From Acanthamoeba lenticulata (taxonomy: Eukaryota; Discosea; Longamoebia; Acanthamoebidae), in NCBI GenBank assembly GCA_002179805.1, contig NAVB01000731.1, forward strand, positions 1 through 30,853: a DNA stretch of 30,853 nucleotides. Reading direction: 5' to 3'. Shown here piece by piece: positions 1 to 9,842 of the stretch. Position 1 is the stretch's first letter, and every line of letters starts with the position of its first letter. The notes beneath the pieces were generated by a model. That model had not been told where the DNA came from. It made no database searches and was given only the letters and a program-made list of their open reading frames with translations. A program made the position numbers and the translations under genes.

Positions 1-126
1 TAATAATATTTTCTTTAAATTCGGTTTTTTTTTGATTGCATCGCCAGCCCACAGATGAGGCCATCAATGTGCTGCCTTGTTCGCTGTGCAACTCCACGTT
101 GCCTTGACAAAAATAAATTCCCAACT

Positions 127-149
127 TATAAATAAATAAATAAATAAAG
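127..149. repeat. (TAAA)n microsatellite
   Basis: A run of about five TAAA tetramers sits in the AT-rich stretch left of the first gene. Similar tetramer runs occur inside introns in this window. Nothing else recognisable is seen in positions 1-281. Confidence 0.8.
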
Positions 150-281
150 AACTTTATTTTACCACGGTGGTCGGGCGGGGGGAAGGATCTGGGGTGTGGT
201 GTTTCAGGTGGACCCTCAACTCTGGACATACCTTGATAACTTCCGACGCCTCCGCCACAACTCCGTTCTTGGCGTTGCCCA

Positions 282-1179
282 TCATGAGCAAAGCGAGAGG
301 CTGTCATTGATCCCGCGAAACCTGAAGCCCCCCTCCTTGCGTTCTTCTGCGTTTGGCCAACCTGCTGGTCGGTCTCGGTACAGCGTCAACCACCTCTCGT
401 AGTGGAAGCGGTGCTTCATAAGGACCGGCCGGACGAGACGACGCACTTAAGACGCTCGGGCCCACCAGAAGTTGTGCCACGCCATCCCATGTGGGGACAT
501 GATCGCTCCGGCTTTTTGTAGGCGTGGGTCGGAGGCGAACCTCACCACGATGTCCCGCCACTCTTCTACGACCAAACGCGTAAGCTCCTGGTTCATGGCC
601 GTCCGCATTATTGTGTTGTTGGCGTTCCAGTTGTGCATGCCCTTGGTGTGGAAGTAGAGGATGAGGTGGTTGTCGTCGTTGGTAGAGTTGTTGTCAGAGT
701 TGTTGTGCCCACGCCACGCAAGTTCCCACACAGTGCGGATGGCGGGATACTCGGCCAGATTGACCGTGCTCTGCTGGACCGTAGCTTTGGGTATGATGTC
801 CATGACAGAAATAGAATAATATAATAATATAATAATTGCGCAGCCTCGACAGCCACCTGCTCTGCAGCGTCATCAAAGAGCTCGCTGGCGTGCGAGCTGA
901 CGACAACGTTGATAGACTCGGCAGCCGCGGCCAGGCCAAAGGTGTGCAGTTCCCGGAGCTGGATAGTGATGAGCTCTCGCTGTGCTGCGGATTGAGGCCG
1001 GCGAAGAAGACCACTTCAATTCGCGCGAGGCCTTGGAAGGAGGTGGAAGAGACTAGCTCCTCCTCGGAGGGGCAACTCTGCTTGAAAAGCCCTTCCACAG
1101 ATGCCAGCTCTTGAAAGCAATACAATAAGACTCCACCTAAAAGGGCCAGTACCAACACCAGCCCTCTGACCCACGTCAT
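282..1179 (-). pseudogene. Glycosyltransferase-like type II membrane protein, interrupted reading frame
   Basis: The N-terminus (ATG at 1177-1179) carries one hydrophobic segment, residues about 5-25, that could anchor a type II Golgi protein. Downstream come an EVVFFAG strand, the FHTKGM motif and HNFWWARAS. I associate these with a lineage-expanded glycosyltransferase-like family of amoebae and algae; this is from memory and not searched. An intron from about 869 to 782 joins DDAAEQ to QSTVNLAEYP in frame. Two defects remain. Near 980-995 the frame shifts by one base between NPQHSE and RELITIQL, although a 35-nt intron could be forced there. At 447-449 a TAA stop splits WARAS from VRRLVRP; one changed base would give the Tyr I would expect. 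Reading past it, the same frame runs to TGA at 282-284. It is either a recent pseudogene or contains sequence errors. Confidence 0.5.
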
Positions 1180-1299
1180 CCAGAACTTCAGCGGAGGTAG
1201 TCCTTACGCGAAAAAGAAAGTCTGATATTCCTTTAAAGGAAAGTGGTTACTTTAATAGAGCACGTTGCAGGACAACAGGATATGGAAAAGCTCATAAAT

Positions 1300-4200
1300 T
1301 CAAAAAAGGCGAACAAAGAGCTCAACGTTGTTGGCGCTAGTGGTGTTGGTGGTGGCCGACTTGAGATGGCCGGTCGAGGTGAAGCCCTTGCACGCCGGAT
1401 CGGCGACGCACAGGAACATCAACAAGCCGCGCTCTGTCGTACGCGGCTGGCGCTCGAGGTTGTTGCCCGGCGCGTCCGTGTGCGGCACCCGCTTGAAGTA
1501 CTGCTCGGCGTCCTTGGCCAGCACGTAGCGATCAAAGAGCGCCTGCGACACCTCAGCCACCTTGCCTCGCCCCTTTGTATGTTCAAGTGGTCAGCCATCA
1601 TCTTCATCATTGTCCAGGGTCATGTGTTTCACACGTACTTGTGCGGGAAAGGCGTTGGTCTGGTTGTTCCAGCGCTGGGCCCAGACAAGCAAGTCCGCGG
1701 CGTACTTGGCGGTGTCGATCACGGTGCCCTTGGCGATGGAGTCGTGAAGGTAGGCCACGAAGATCTGCCAGCGCGGCTTGTAGTAGTCCGAGACCAGCCC
1801 GGCCCACTCCTTGCTCGCATAGTCATTGATCTCGCCTGTGTTAACGAAAGGGAAAGGTGAGCACCGAGATGAGGCGGCCGCTGCAGCCCTTCAACGGCTG
1901 CACGTGTGCGCGTGTGTGGTGAGTACCGCTGGGGCCCCAGAGGGTGATCTGATTGCGCGCGTTAAACTCGTAAAGCTTCTTCTCCTCCTCCGTTGTGGCC
2001 CACGACCTCGCCCTCTCGGTCCTAGGGCACAGGCCATTTGACAAATTATTCAATTAACTCATTAATACAATTATAAAATAGAATAAAATATGATAATCGA
2101 AAAAAAATACAAAAAATTAATAATAATGATTAAAACCAAGTAAAAGTAAGTACCAGACGCCGAGGAGATAGTTTTGATTGGTGGAAAGGATGGTGTCGAG
2201 GTCGGTCAGGATCTGGACCAGCGCGGCGCCGAGGTGCGTGACCTGCCCGAGCGGGTCCTTCCGCGAAGCCACGTAGCCGTCGTAGGCGCCGTCCAGCAGG
2301 CCGTACGCGTCGGTGAACAGATTGTCCAGCACCTGCCGCGTGACGTCGACCAGGTCGTACTCCCACGGGCCCGGCGGCCGGTCGAGCGTGGCGGTCAATT
2401 CGTGGCGGCTCTCGAGCAGCAGGCGCCAGGCCTCGACGAGCGCATCGGGCGAGTAGGGCTGCTCGCCCTTCCGCGCGTGGCGCGCCGGGACGAACGTGTA
2501 GACGCTGCGCGTGATGACCGGGTTCTGGTAGGCCGATTGGTGGAGCACGAGCCAGGCCCGCCGGGCGCTCGGGCTGTCGGCTCCGTAGCGGTACCGCACG
2601 TAGTGGTCCAGCCAGTCCTCCACCCGGACCGGCTCCGATCGCCAGCCCATCTCTGCGACACAATATTTCTTTAATTTAAAACTATTCGAAAAATAAAAAG
2701 CAAAATATTTTTAAATAAATAATGAGGCAAATTTGTACCGGACATGAGCTCGTACATAACCGGATTCTGCTCAATGGCCTCCATCGTCAGGCCGGTGCCG
2801 ATCTGGGTCCCAGCCGCCCCGATCGCTCAGTCGTGGACAGAGCAAGAGAAGGAATGCGAGGCACGCGCACCATGGTGCTGCCAGGGGCGCTGCGTGCCCT
2901 CACGGGCTCTGTGGCGATATGCGTGAGGTTGCCGTAGAGGTCGCGATTGCCGCCAAAATCGTGCAGCATGCACCACACGAACGGCTTCCTGCACAGCCGC
3001 ACGGCCGGTCAGCGCTGGTCGTGGCGCAGGGCAATGCCAAGCGAGAGAGACAAGGCGGCAAAGAGGACCCAAAGTAGGACTCGGTCCTGTCCCAGATGGG
3101 GTCGACCTCGGCAAAGAGGTCCAGGATGAGCATCCGGTCGTTGGCGACGCCCGACAGGTAGGCCTTGATGCGGTCCGCGGTCCACCACGTGCTTCGGAAC
3201 AGCCAGCCTTGCATGAGCCACAGGGCCTGCGGGTCGGCCGCGGCCATGCCCTGGTACACGGCCTTGCTCGCGGCGGCCAGGTAGGTCGGGTCCCCGCTGG
3301 GCGGGTCCAGCTCGTTGAAGGTGTCGGCGTTGTAGATGTGGTCCGTCCCGTAGACTCGTGTTTGCGTCTCGATGAACGCCGTCCTGGAGTAGAATAAAAA
3401 AAAAATGAAAAAATCAATATATATATTTTTAAAATTGTTAAGCTTTGAAAGATACCCGATTTTTTGGAAAATGGGGTCGAAAGGGTCGAGGAGCCAGACG
3501 CGATAGGGGTTGCCAAAGTGGGACCAGGTCGGCGACAGGGTGATGTTGGCGTGCGGATAGACGCGCCGCAGCCCGGCCGGCACGTGCCCGGCAAAGGCCG
3601 GCAGCACGTTCTTCATGCCAAACTCTCTTTGCCGCTGAGAGCAAGCGCGGGCAAACAAGTTGTCAGCGGAATTGAACCACAGGAGCCAAGTGTTCATACG
3701 TTACCTGCATGATCTTCTTCTGCAGCTCGGCCTGGCCGACTCGCCAGCTCTCGGGGAGCGGGCCGGCCCAGGTCTGCACGTTGCCCATCCTGTTCCAGGC
3801 CAGGAAGGCCGGGCCGGTAAAGAACTCGTCTACCTCGGCGTCGGTGAGGCCGAACGCGCGCCAGACCTCGGCCCACACGACCTCTTGCCCGGTGAACGAG
3901 AGCGGCAAATTGATCCCGTGCAGCGCCATCCTACCGTCCACGACCCCATTTTTAATCCGATGTCACCTTGTGAGACGGATGGTGACGAGAATGACAACGC
4001 TGGAGGAAGAGGAGAAGAAGAAGAGGACCAGTCGATCTCGCGTTCCCAGCGGGTCCAGTTCCACCAGGCCGAGGAGTAGGAGATTGTGCACACGTTGAGG
4101 TAGTAGCGCCAGCGCACGGGTGCGCGCATCGTCACGGGCGCGGTGACGGCGGGCAGCGGGTCCGGCAGGTGGGCCAGGTTGTCGCCGCTCCCGGCCTCGC

Positions 4201-4622
4201 CCCAGGTGACCGACGCGTTGCAGTAGTACTTGAGGTACCAGTACAAGCCCGACGCCAGCGCGACGCCGCTGCTGCCTCTCACGGGCACCACCACGCGCCT
4301 GAAGAACGATGTTTTTCCTTGAGTCACACCAGTGTGACCTCACAAACCACAGAAGAAAGATGAAGAAGAAGGAGAAGTGTGAACGAAACCCATTGAGCGA
4401 GGAAGAAGGCAAGAGCTGGAAGAGGTCGTTGAGGGTGCCGGGCTGCGGTGGGATCAACCCAAAGTCAAAGGAGGCCACTTGGTGCGCGCCCAGAAGACGG
4501 CCCACGAGTCCGCGCACGGCTTCCACTTGATCGTCAGCGCCGCTCGTCGCCTCTGCCCTCTTCCCGCCTAAAAGTAGTGCAAGAAGCACAAGACAAAGCA
4601 AACCAGCCCTGCCTGCTCCCAT
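1300..4622 (-). CDS. NAGLU: Alpha-N-acetylglucosaminidase (GH89), lysosomal
   Basis: This enzyme removes terminal alpha-linked N-acetylglucosamine from glycans such as heparan sulfate in the lysosome. Eleven exons assemble in frame to 822 aa: 4622-4390, 4298-4029, 3930-3705, 3634-3456, 3383-3069, 2988-2871, 2802-2739, 2652-2154, 2021-1927, 1835-1639 and 1572-1300. A hydrophobic signal peptide covers residues 1-25. The family is recognised from [58 protein letters not shown]-like and [14 protein letters not shown] blocks. The Glu of DTFNE and the Glu of LDLFAE match the two catalytic acids of the human enzyme (E316 and E446). Human NAGLU has 743 aa, so this version is somewhat longer, with an extended C-terminal tail after the ALFDRYV helix. 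It shares an 89-bp intergenic region head-to-head with the SH3-pseudoglutaminase gene. Confidence 0.93.
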
Positions 4623-4711
4623 CGCGTAATGCGGAAACTTGAGTTTGGTGTTTTCTTTCAATTTTTTGTTCGTAAAAGGCTTCTTTTTCTTAGCGATAAA
4701 GAAAAGCGAAG
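4623..4711. promoter_or_regulatory. Shared divergent promoter region, NAGLU / SH3-pseudoglutaminase
   Basis: Only 89 bp separate the two start codons, so both core promoters and both 5' leaders must fit here. The stretch is T-rich on the + strand and has no clear TATA box. Co-regulation is inferred from geometry only. Confidence 0.5.
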
Positions 4712-7700
4712 ATGGCGAAGCAGGTAGGAGGTTCTTGGTTGCCGTGCTCCGAGGACGGAGGCATAACGAACTCACTGAAGCGTGTTTCCAATGGCAGATG
4801 CTTGTATTATATGACTACGAGGCAGAAACTCCAGATGAACTTACTGTGCACGAAAACGATATCGTCACTGTCCTTACGGAGGCACGCCCCCCCCTTCTTC
4901 GTCTTCGCTTTCGTTCTTAACTCCTCTCTTTTTTCAAAAACTTTGATTTAATAAAAAAAAAATTCGCTATGCAGGACGGGAGCGGCTGGTGGCGAGGCGA
5001 ACTGAACGGGCGGCGGGGCATGTTCCCCAGCAACTTTTGCGAGCCCTACTACGGCGGCGGCGCCGCTGCAGGTGGTGGCAGCGGGGGCGGCCAGGTCCGC
5101 TCCTTTCTTCACACATCGGCGCACACTTTTCAGGGCAAAGCGCTGATGCGCACACATGCACGTACACACTGCGCTGGCGTAGGGATATGAGGGCGATCCC
5201 AACGCGGGCGGGGGAGGCGACGCCGGAGGGGGAGAAGGCTACGAAGAGACGCCCTCGCCGCGGGTCATGGGCGTGCCCGTGTTTGGCACTGGGCCTGCCG
5301 TCTCCAACGAGCTCATGGAAAAGCTCAAGCGCCGGTTCCTCTCTCGCTCTCTCATTCCTTTTATTTATCTTTTTCTTTCTTATTTTAATGGCTCACTGGT
5401 GATCGATGACATATAGCACGCAGGCCATTCCCGCTCAGCCCGTTCAGGGCCGCACCGCCGGGTCGCCGCCCACGACGGCCGCCCGCAACCCGCCGCCCGC
5501 CGCCGCCGCCCCGCCACTGACGTCGGCCTTTGCCGCGCTGCGCGCCAGCGGGGGCTCGTCCTCGCAGAGCGTCCGCGTCACCCCGTCCGAGCGCCGGTCC
5601 GCTGGTACTGCGTCCGCTCTTTCTGGTCTCCTGTTTTTTGTTTCGAATCATTTACAATGGAATGTGTGGAATTCTTTGCTCTGGACGCACATCGGCAGCC
5701 GCGGCGGCCGTGGCCGCGGCCGAGCCGGCGCCGTCGGGAGGCAACTTCCGGGCCAACCTGCGGCCGTCGGCCGGACCCGCCGGCGGTCCGCGCGAGCGGC
5801 CTCGGGATTCTACGCCAGTCGCCCCCGCTGCAGCGCCTGAGCTGCCACCCACTACCTTGGGTGCGCCCTCGTGTGTGATTTTGTGGTCATCCCTTGCGCC
5901 TGGCCTGGCTTCTGACGCGCGTGAACAATGCCATGAATGCAGCCAAGGAAGAGCGCCCTCGCGGGTCTCCCGGCCCTGGCGGCCTCCGGCGCCAAACAGC
6001 GGCCGAGCCACCGGTGGCCGAACCCGCCATTTCCGTACATCTCATCCTCGCCTTCGCTCTTTTCTGTCGCTTTTGTTCTTGTTTTTAGCTGATGTTTTCC
6101 ATTTATGCCGTGGCCACAAGTCTGCGGCGCCGAGACGGGGCACATCGCCTCGAACGCCGACGGCCGCAACAGCTCCGGAGGCCGACGCCGCGCCCTCCGT
6201 TGCCGCGCCCGCCGTCGTCACCGCGCCGCCAGCGGCATCCGCGGACGGCGGCCCGCGCTGGCCGTCGACGCTGCCGCCGTTCCCGGCGTTTTGTCGCGAG
6301 CTGGCGAACCTGTTCGAGTCTACGCGCCAGTCCACCGCCGGCCAGGGCACCGTGGGCTCGCAGCCCGCGTGGCTCTCCAAGTCCGACCCCGACAGCTTTG
6401 GCTTTGCCGGTACAGCGTCCACTTCCACGTCCACGTCGTCGTCGCCATCATCATCATTGTCGTCGTCTTTGTCGTGGTCGTCACCATTCTTGGCCGTCAA
6501 AATCAATGCTCACGCGCGGCGCGTAACAGTGTGCACGGTGGACGGCGCTCAGTTTGCGCACGGCGACGCCGCGCGGCCGTTCACGCTGCAGCAGTGCGCC
6601 TACGCGATCAACTTTGCGCTGTGTGCGCAGGAGATTGGCCTGCCCCAGGCGGGCGCCCTGGTGGGCTACGAGGCCGTGGGCGGCGGCGACGCCTTCACGC
6701 TCAACGCCGACCGGAAGCCGCACAACCCGCTCACGCTCGCCGGCGCGCTCGCCATCTGCAGCCGCCTTCACGCCACGTACGGCTAAGACAATGAAGAAGA
6801 AGAAGAAGATGGCAATGAAGCCGATAATGACAATGATGATGATGACGATGACGATGGTGGTGCAGGGAGAACGCGTCGGTGAGGCTGCAGCGTTGCCTGG
6901 AGGACTACACGGTCATGAGCGGCCCACCGCGGCCGCCCTTCTTCAGCGGCGGCACGGCGTCGGTGAGCATGCCGTCCTACCTCACCCTCAGCCAGGACGC
7001 CGACAACAAGTCCGCCTCCCATCTCTTCTCCGGATTGGCTGACTTTTTTGTAATTTCATTTATTTTAATTTTGTTTTTGTTTATTATTTTTTAACGCAGG
7101 GCGCACGGCTTGGCCCATTGGCTGGTACGTTCACCTGTGGATGTCTTAGATGGAGCTCATCATCTCGCGGGTTGTGCGGTGATTGGTTGGTTGGTTGGTT
7201 GGTTGCAGAGGGCCAATGGTGTCGTTGCGCCGCAGGCCGAGCTAGGCCCGCTGGTCGACCTTTTCTTCCAGCTGTGCTCCGTGGAGACCACCTGCGAGGT
7301 GAGCAGCGGCATCATGTTATTTATTTATTTATTTATATATTTATTTATTTGTATTCAATGGCTGACCCGCCATCACCCGCATCACCGCATCACCATCATC
7401 ACCTTGTGCTGCTGACAACAGAGCCTGGCTGCGGTCGCGGCCACGCTGGCTAACGGCGGGACCTGTCCCCTGACCAACAAGTGCGTGTCATCTGTCCTCG
7501 CGAGGTGCTGGTTTTTGCTGATTTACATTCGGCCAACCGATGATGCCCCTCTTCTCTCTCTCCTTCTCTCTCTTGCGGAGCAGGGAGGCGGTGTCCAAGC
7601 GCATCGCAACGCAGACCGTGCGCATTCTGAATGTGACCGACAAGTGGGCCCAGAGCGCGGGCCTGCCGGCCAAGAGCTCCTTCTCAGGCGCCATTCTTGG

Positions 7701-7897
7701 TGCGCTTCCTCTCTTTCTCTTCTTCTTCTTCCTCTTTTCCTGAGGCCTCACTTTTGTTGGTAGTGGTCGTGCCGGGTGTGATGGGTGTGGCGGTCTACGG
7801 GCCGCGCCTCAACCCGCAGATGAAGAGCGTTGGTGGGACGAGGTTCTGCGAAGCCATGCTTGCAAGCTTCCCCCAGTTGGTCTCTTTCTCCAGTTGA
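4712..7897 (+). CDS. SH3 domain fused to a catalytically degenerate glutaminase domain
   Basis: Fifteen exons sum to 1914 nt (637 aa): 4712-4723, 4798-4881, 4975-5094, 5183-5334, 5417-5604, 5699-5860, 5943-6034, 6121-6409, 6530-6776, 6866-7009, 7100-7124, 7209-7298, 7422-7480, 7584-7699 and 7764-7897. Residues 5-60 are an SH3 domain (LYDYEA, GWWRGEL, GMFPSNF). Residues about 60-320 are an Ala/Pro/Gly-rich linker. Residues about 322-637 are a glutaminase fold (CTVDG, DRKPHNPL, FFQLCSVETTCE, ATLANGG, AGLPAKS, VVPGVMG). Compared with human GLS, the catalytic Ser286-x-x-Lys289 is Gln388-x-x-Tyr391, Asn335 is Leu436, Tyr414 is Phe, and the Tyr249 and Tyr466 positions are not Tyr. It should therefore not hydrolyse glutamine, and may be a ligand sensor or scaffold whose SH3 binds Pro-rich partners. 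Intron 2 uses a GC-AG boundary. Confidence 0.85.
4882..4974 (+). other. GC-AG intron in the SH3 domain
   Basis: The donor is GAG|GCACGC and the acceptor TATGCAG|GAC. This joint yields TVLTEDGSGWW, the expected spacing before the SH3 double Trp, and no nearby GT keeps it. Confidence 0.75.
7185..7206 (+). repeat. (GGTT)n tetramer run in an intron
   Basis: About five GGTT units occupy the end of intron 11 of the SH3-pseudoglutaminase gene and run directly into its 3' splice site TTGCAG at 7203-7208, where the polypyrimidine tract would be. Confidence 0.7.
7317..7351 (+). repeat. (TTTA)n tetramer run in an intron
   Basis: An ATTT-type microsatellite lies inside intron 12 of the SH3-pseudoglutaminase gene (intron 7299-7421). 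Confidence 0.75.
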
Positions 7898-8041
7898 TCA
7901 GCTGTGAGAACTTGCTGTGGACATCTGCGCATTGACGGTCCAGATAAAATATTTAAAACGAATGAAGAAAAAAAGAGAAGAGAAACGGCCAAACAAAAGA
8001 CAAATGATTTTTTTCTTTTTTTTTGTTCTTTTCAAGATAAA

Positions 8042-8284
8042 TTAGCCTGGGGCAGTGCATCGCGAAGTGGCGTCCAAGCCGTGCACGTCAAGTGTCAGGC
8101 CAGCCTTGCTGTGACCTGCTCCAGGTAGCGCAACACGTCGTCGGATCGGCCTTGGCCAGCGCCGACAGCAGTTGGCCAACGCAGAGAGCAGCGCATTGAA
8201 ACAGTAGATCTCAGGATCCTGTGGGCAGGCCACGTACGCACGATACATTCCACACATTCCTAAAGAGGGGGTTCCCAACAACAA
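8042..8284 (-). pseudogene. Frame-broken coding fragment, family unknown
   Basis: The 540 bp between the SH3-pseudoglutaminase stop and the acyl carrier protein stop hold one protein-like stretch. Read on the minus strand it gives DPEIYCFNALLSALA, then LLSALAKADP one frame over, then DDVLRYLEQVTARLA followed by a stop in the third frame. These pieces look like amphipathic helices, but no splice sites reconcile them. A splice-acceptor-like CCTCTTTAG precedes the stretch at about 8268. I do not recognise the family. It could be the end of a decayed helical-repeat gene. A (GA)n run lies at 8340-8353; nothing else is seen in the interval. Confidence 0.3.
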
Positions 8285-8437
8285 TTATTGGTCTTCGTTT
8301 CTGTCGAAGAAAGAGAAGAAAGAAGACATTCTGTTTTAAAGAGAGAGAGAGAGACGGCCACCGTGCGAAGGCAACGTGAGAATTAAGGAATCAATGTTTA
8401 ACACTAGCAAGAGGGGTCCAGAGAGATGGAAGGGAGC

Positions 8438-8878
8438 TTATTTGGCGGCGGGGTTGGTAACAAGGTAGCTCACAGCATCGTCGACGGTCTGGATCTTGTC
8501 GGCCTGCTCCTCGGGGATTTCGATGCAGAACTCGTCCTCAAGGCCCAGCACGAGCTCAACGGTGTCCAGCGAATCAAGGCCGAGGTCGTTGATGAAGTGG
8601 GACTTCTCGGAAACAGCGTTAGGATCAACCTTGTGGAAATTCTTCACCACCTTGAGGACTCGCTCCTTAACATCGGCCTCCGACAGACCGGCAGCAGCGC
8701 CGTAGTGCCTCCTCGGGACCTCGAAAGAGGTAATGGCATCGCTCCTCCTCGAAAAGCTGGTGCTGAGGGCAGCGGACGAGGAAATGGAAGAGAATCTGAG
8801 GGAGGAAGAGGCAGGTGCGAAGGCGGAAGCACGGGCCGACGCACGGAGCAGCATAGCGGGGCGAGCGATGCGGTTCAT
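8438..8878 (-). CDS. NDUFAB1: Mitochondrial acyl carrier protein
   Basis: A 146-aa uninterrupted gene. Residues 1-58 are rich in Arg, Ser and Ala without acidic residues, as in a mitochondrial targeting peptide. Residues 65-140 are an acyl carrier protein domain with the phosphopantetheine site DLGLDSLDTVEL; Ser103 is the predicted attachment residue. The acidic helix and the LGLEDEFCIEIPEE block are typical of the mitochondrial form. In other eukaryotes this protein serves type II fatty acid and lipoate synthesis, is a subunit of respiratory complex I, and supports iron-sulfur cluster assembly through LYR proteins. The ATG at 8876-8878 is chosen because the targeting sequence begins there. 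It is head-to-head with ERG28, 186 bp apart. Confidence 0.95.
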   Translation of the reverse strand: MNRIARPAMLLRASARASAFAPASSSLRFSSISSSAALSTSFSRRSDAITSFEVPRRHYGAAAGLSEADVKERVLKVVKNFHKVDPNAVSEKSHFINDLGLDSLDTVELVLGLEDEFCIEIPEEQADKIQTVDDAVSYLVTNPAAK

Positions 8879-9064
8879 TATGATGTACGATGTACGTGTG
8901 AAATGATGATTACGAGCGCACAAATCAAAATCAAGCCGCAACGAGTGGAAAGCAGGCGAGAAACGAAGCCAAACGAAAAACCTATTCCTGACGACATTGT
9001 CGACATCGCTAAATGATTGCTGACGTCATCTACACCAGTTCGGCTTTGTCCTCCTCCAGCAGAG

Positions 9065-9643
9065 ATGTTCGCCAACGCACTTGAGTATTGGCTTACCGTC
9101 GTGGCCGGACTGAGCATCTTTGGCTCGTTGCAGGCATTCCTCTCCACAAACACGCTCAAGGATCGGCAGTACTCCCTCGCCAAGCACGAGAGTAACCCCC
9201 TCCTCTTCTTCAAAGCCTCCGTTTTCGTTCTTTTTGGTACTCACTTGCCCACTTCGGCCAGTCTCGCCGGTGGCCCGCAGGCTCTTCGGAGCTTGGACGC
9301 TCGTGGCTTCTCTTGTCCGCCTGCAGGTCCGCCTTGCGCAATATTCCCCACTCTTTCTCCGGCGTGCTTGCTGACCCACCTTCTTGCCCCTCCAGTGCGC
9401 GCTCGACTCGACCAACGTCGCCATCTATCAAACCACGATCGGCACCTTCCTCGTGGCCTTTGGCATTTACGGCTACGAGTGCTTCGTTACGAAGACCGTT
9501 CCCTTCAAGAACGCTCTTCCTCCGTTCATCGTCGCAGGTACACTCCTGGTCGACCAAAACATTGCATTTGGTCTCGCCTCTCACCTTCTTCTCCCGCACC
9601 TTGTGCAGGTACCTCGCTTGTGTGGATGCTGTTCTTCCACTGA
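9065..9643 (+). CDS. ERG28: Ergosterol biosynthesis scaffold protein ERG28
   Basis: Four exons (9065-9191, 9262-9326, 9396-9537, 9609-9643) sum to 122 aa in frame. ERG28 is a small ER membrane protein that tethers the C-4 demethylation enzymes of sterol synthesis. The key block is RRLFGAWTLVASLVRLQCALD, matching the RTFGIWTLLSS...CAID region of animal and fungal ERG28. The first hydrophobic segment is ALEYWLTVVAGLSIFGSLQ, and two more follow in YQTTIGTFLVAFGIYGYE and PPFIVAGTSLVWMLFF. The 3' splice site of intron 1 is set at 9261 because only that choice restores the frame. The protein lacks the basic C-terminal tail of the human form. Confidence 0.88.
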   Translation: MFANALEYWLTVVAGLSIFGSLQAFLSTNTLKDRQYSLAKHESNPLLFFKASVFVLFGTHLPTSASLAGGPQALRSLDARGFSCPPAGPPCAIFPTLSPACLLTHLLAPPVRARLDQRRHLSNHDRHLPRGLWHLRLRVLRYEDRSLQERSSSVHRRRYTPGRPKHCIWSRLSPSSPAPCAGTSLVWMLFFH

Positions 9644-9842
9644 ATGGCCAGCAAGAGGGAGTAGAATCAGCTGGTCTTTTCCTTTTGGTGTTGGTAACAG
9701 CTTTTCTTCTTCATCTTTGCTGCATGGCCAAGACAAGAGGTAGAGAGATGGGGTCTTGCTGGGGCAAGTGCGTGTTGGCCGTCGGTCCGTTCGAATGTGT
9801 AGTTTATTGTTCGTACTGAGTAGTGCTCCTCCTCTACGCGCC

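Noticed and set aside
988..1022. A 35-nt intron to rescue the glycosyltransferase-like frame
   Set aside because: It would remove the VVFFAG strand, which looks conserved, and is far shorter than any other intron here.
6554..7042. Extra frames through the glutaminase-like exons
   Set aside because: They are GC-rich shadows; only the spliced frame gives CTVDG, KPHNP and QLCS motifs.
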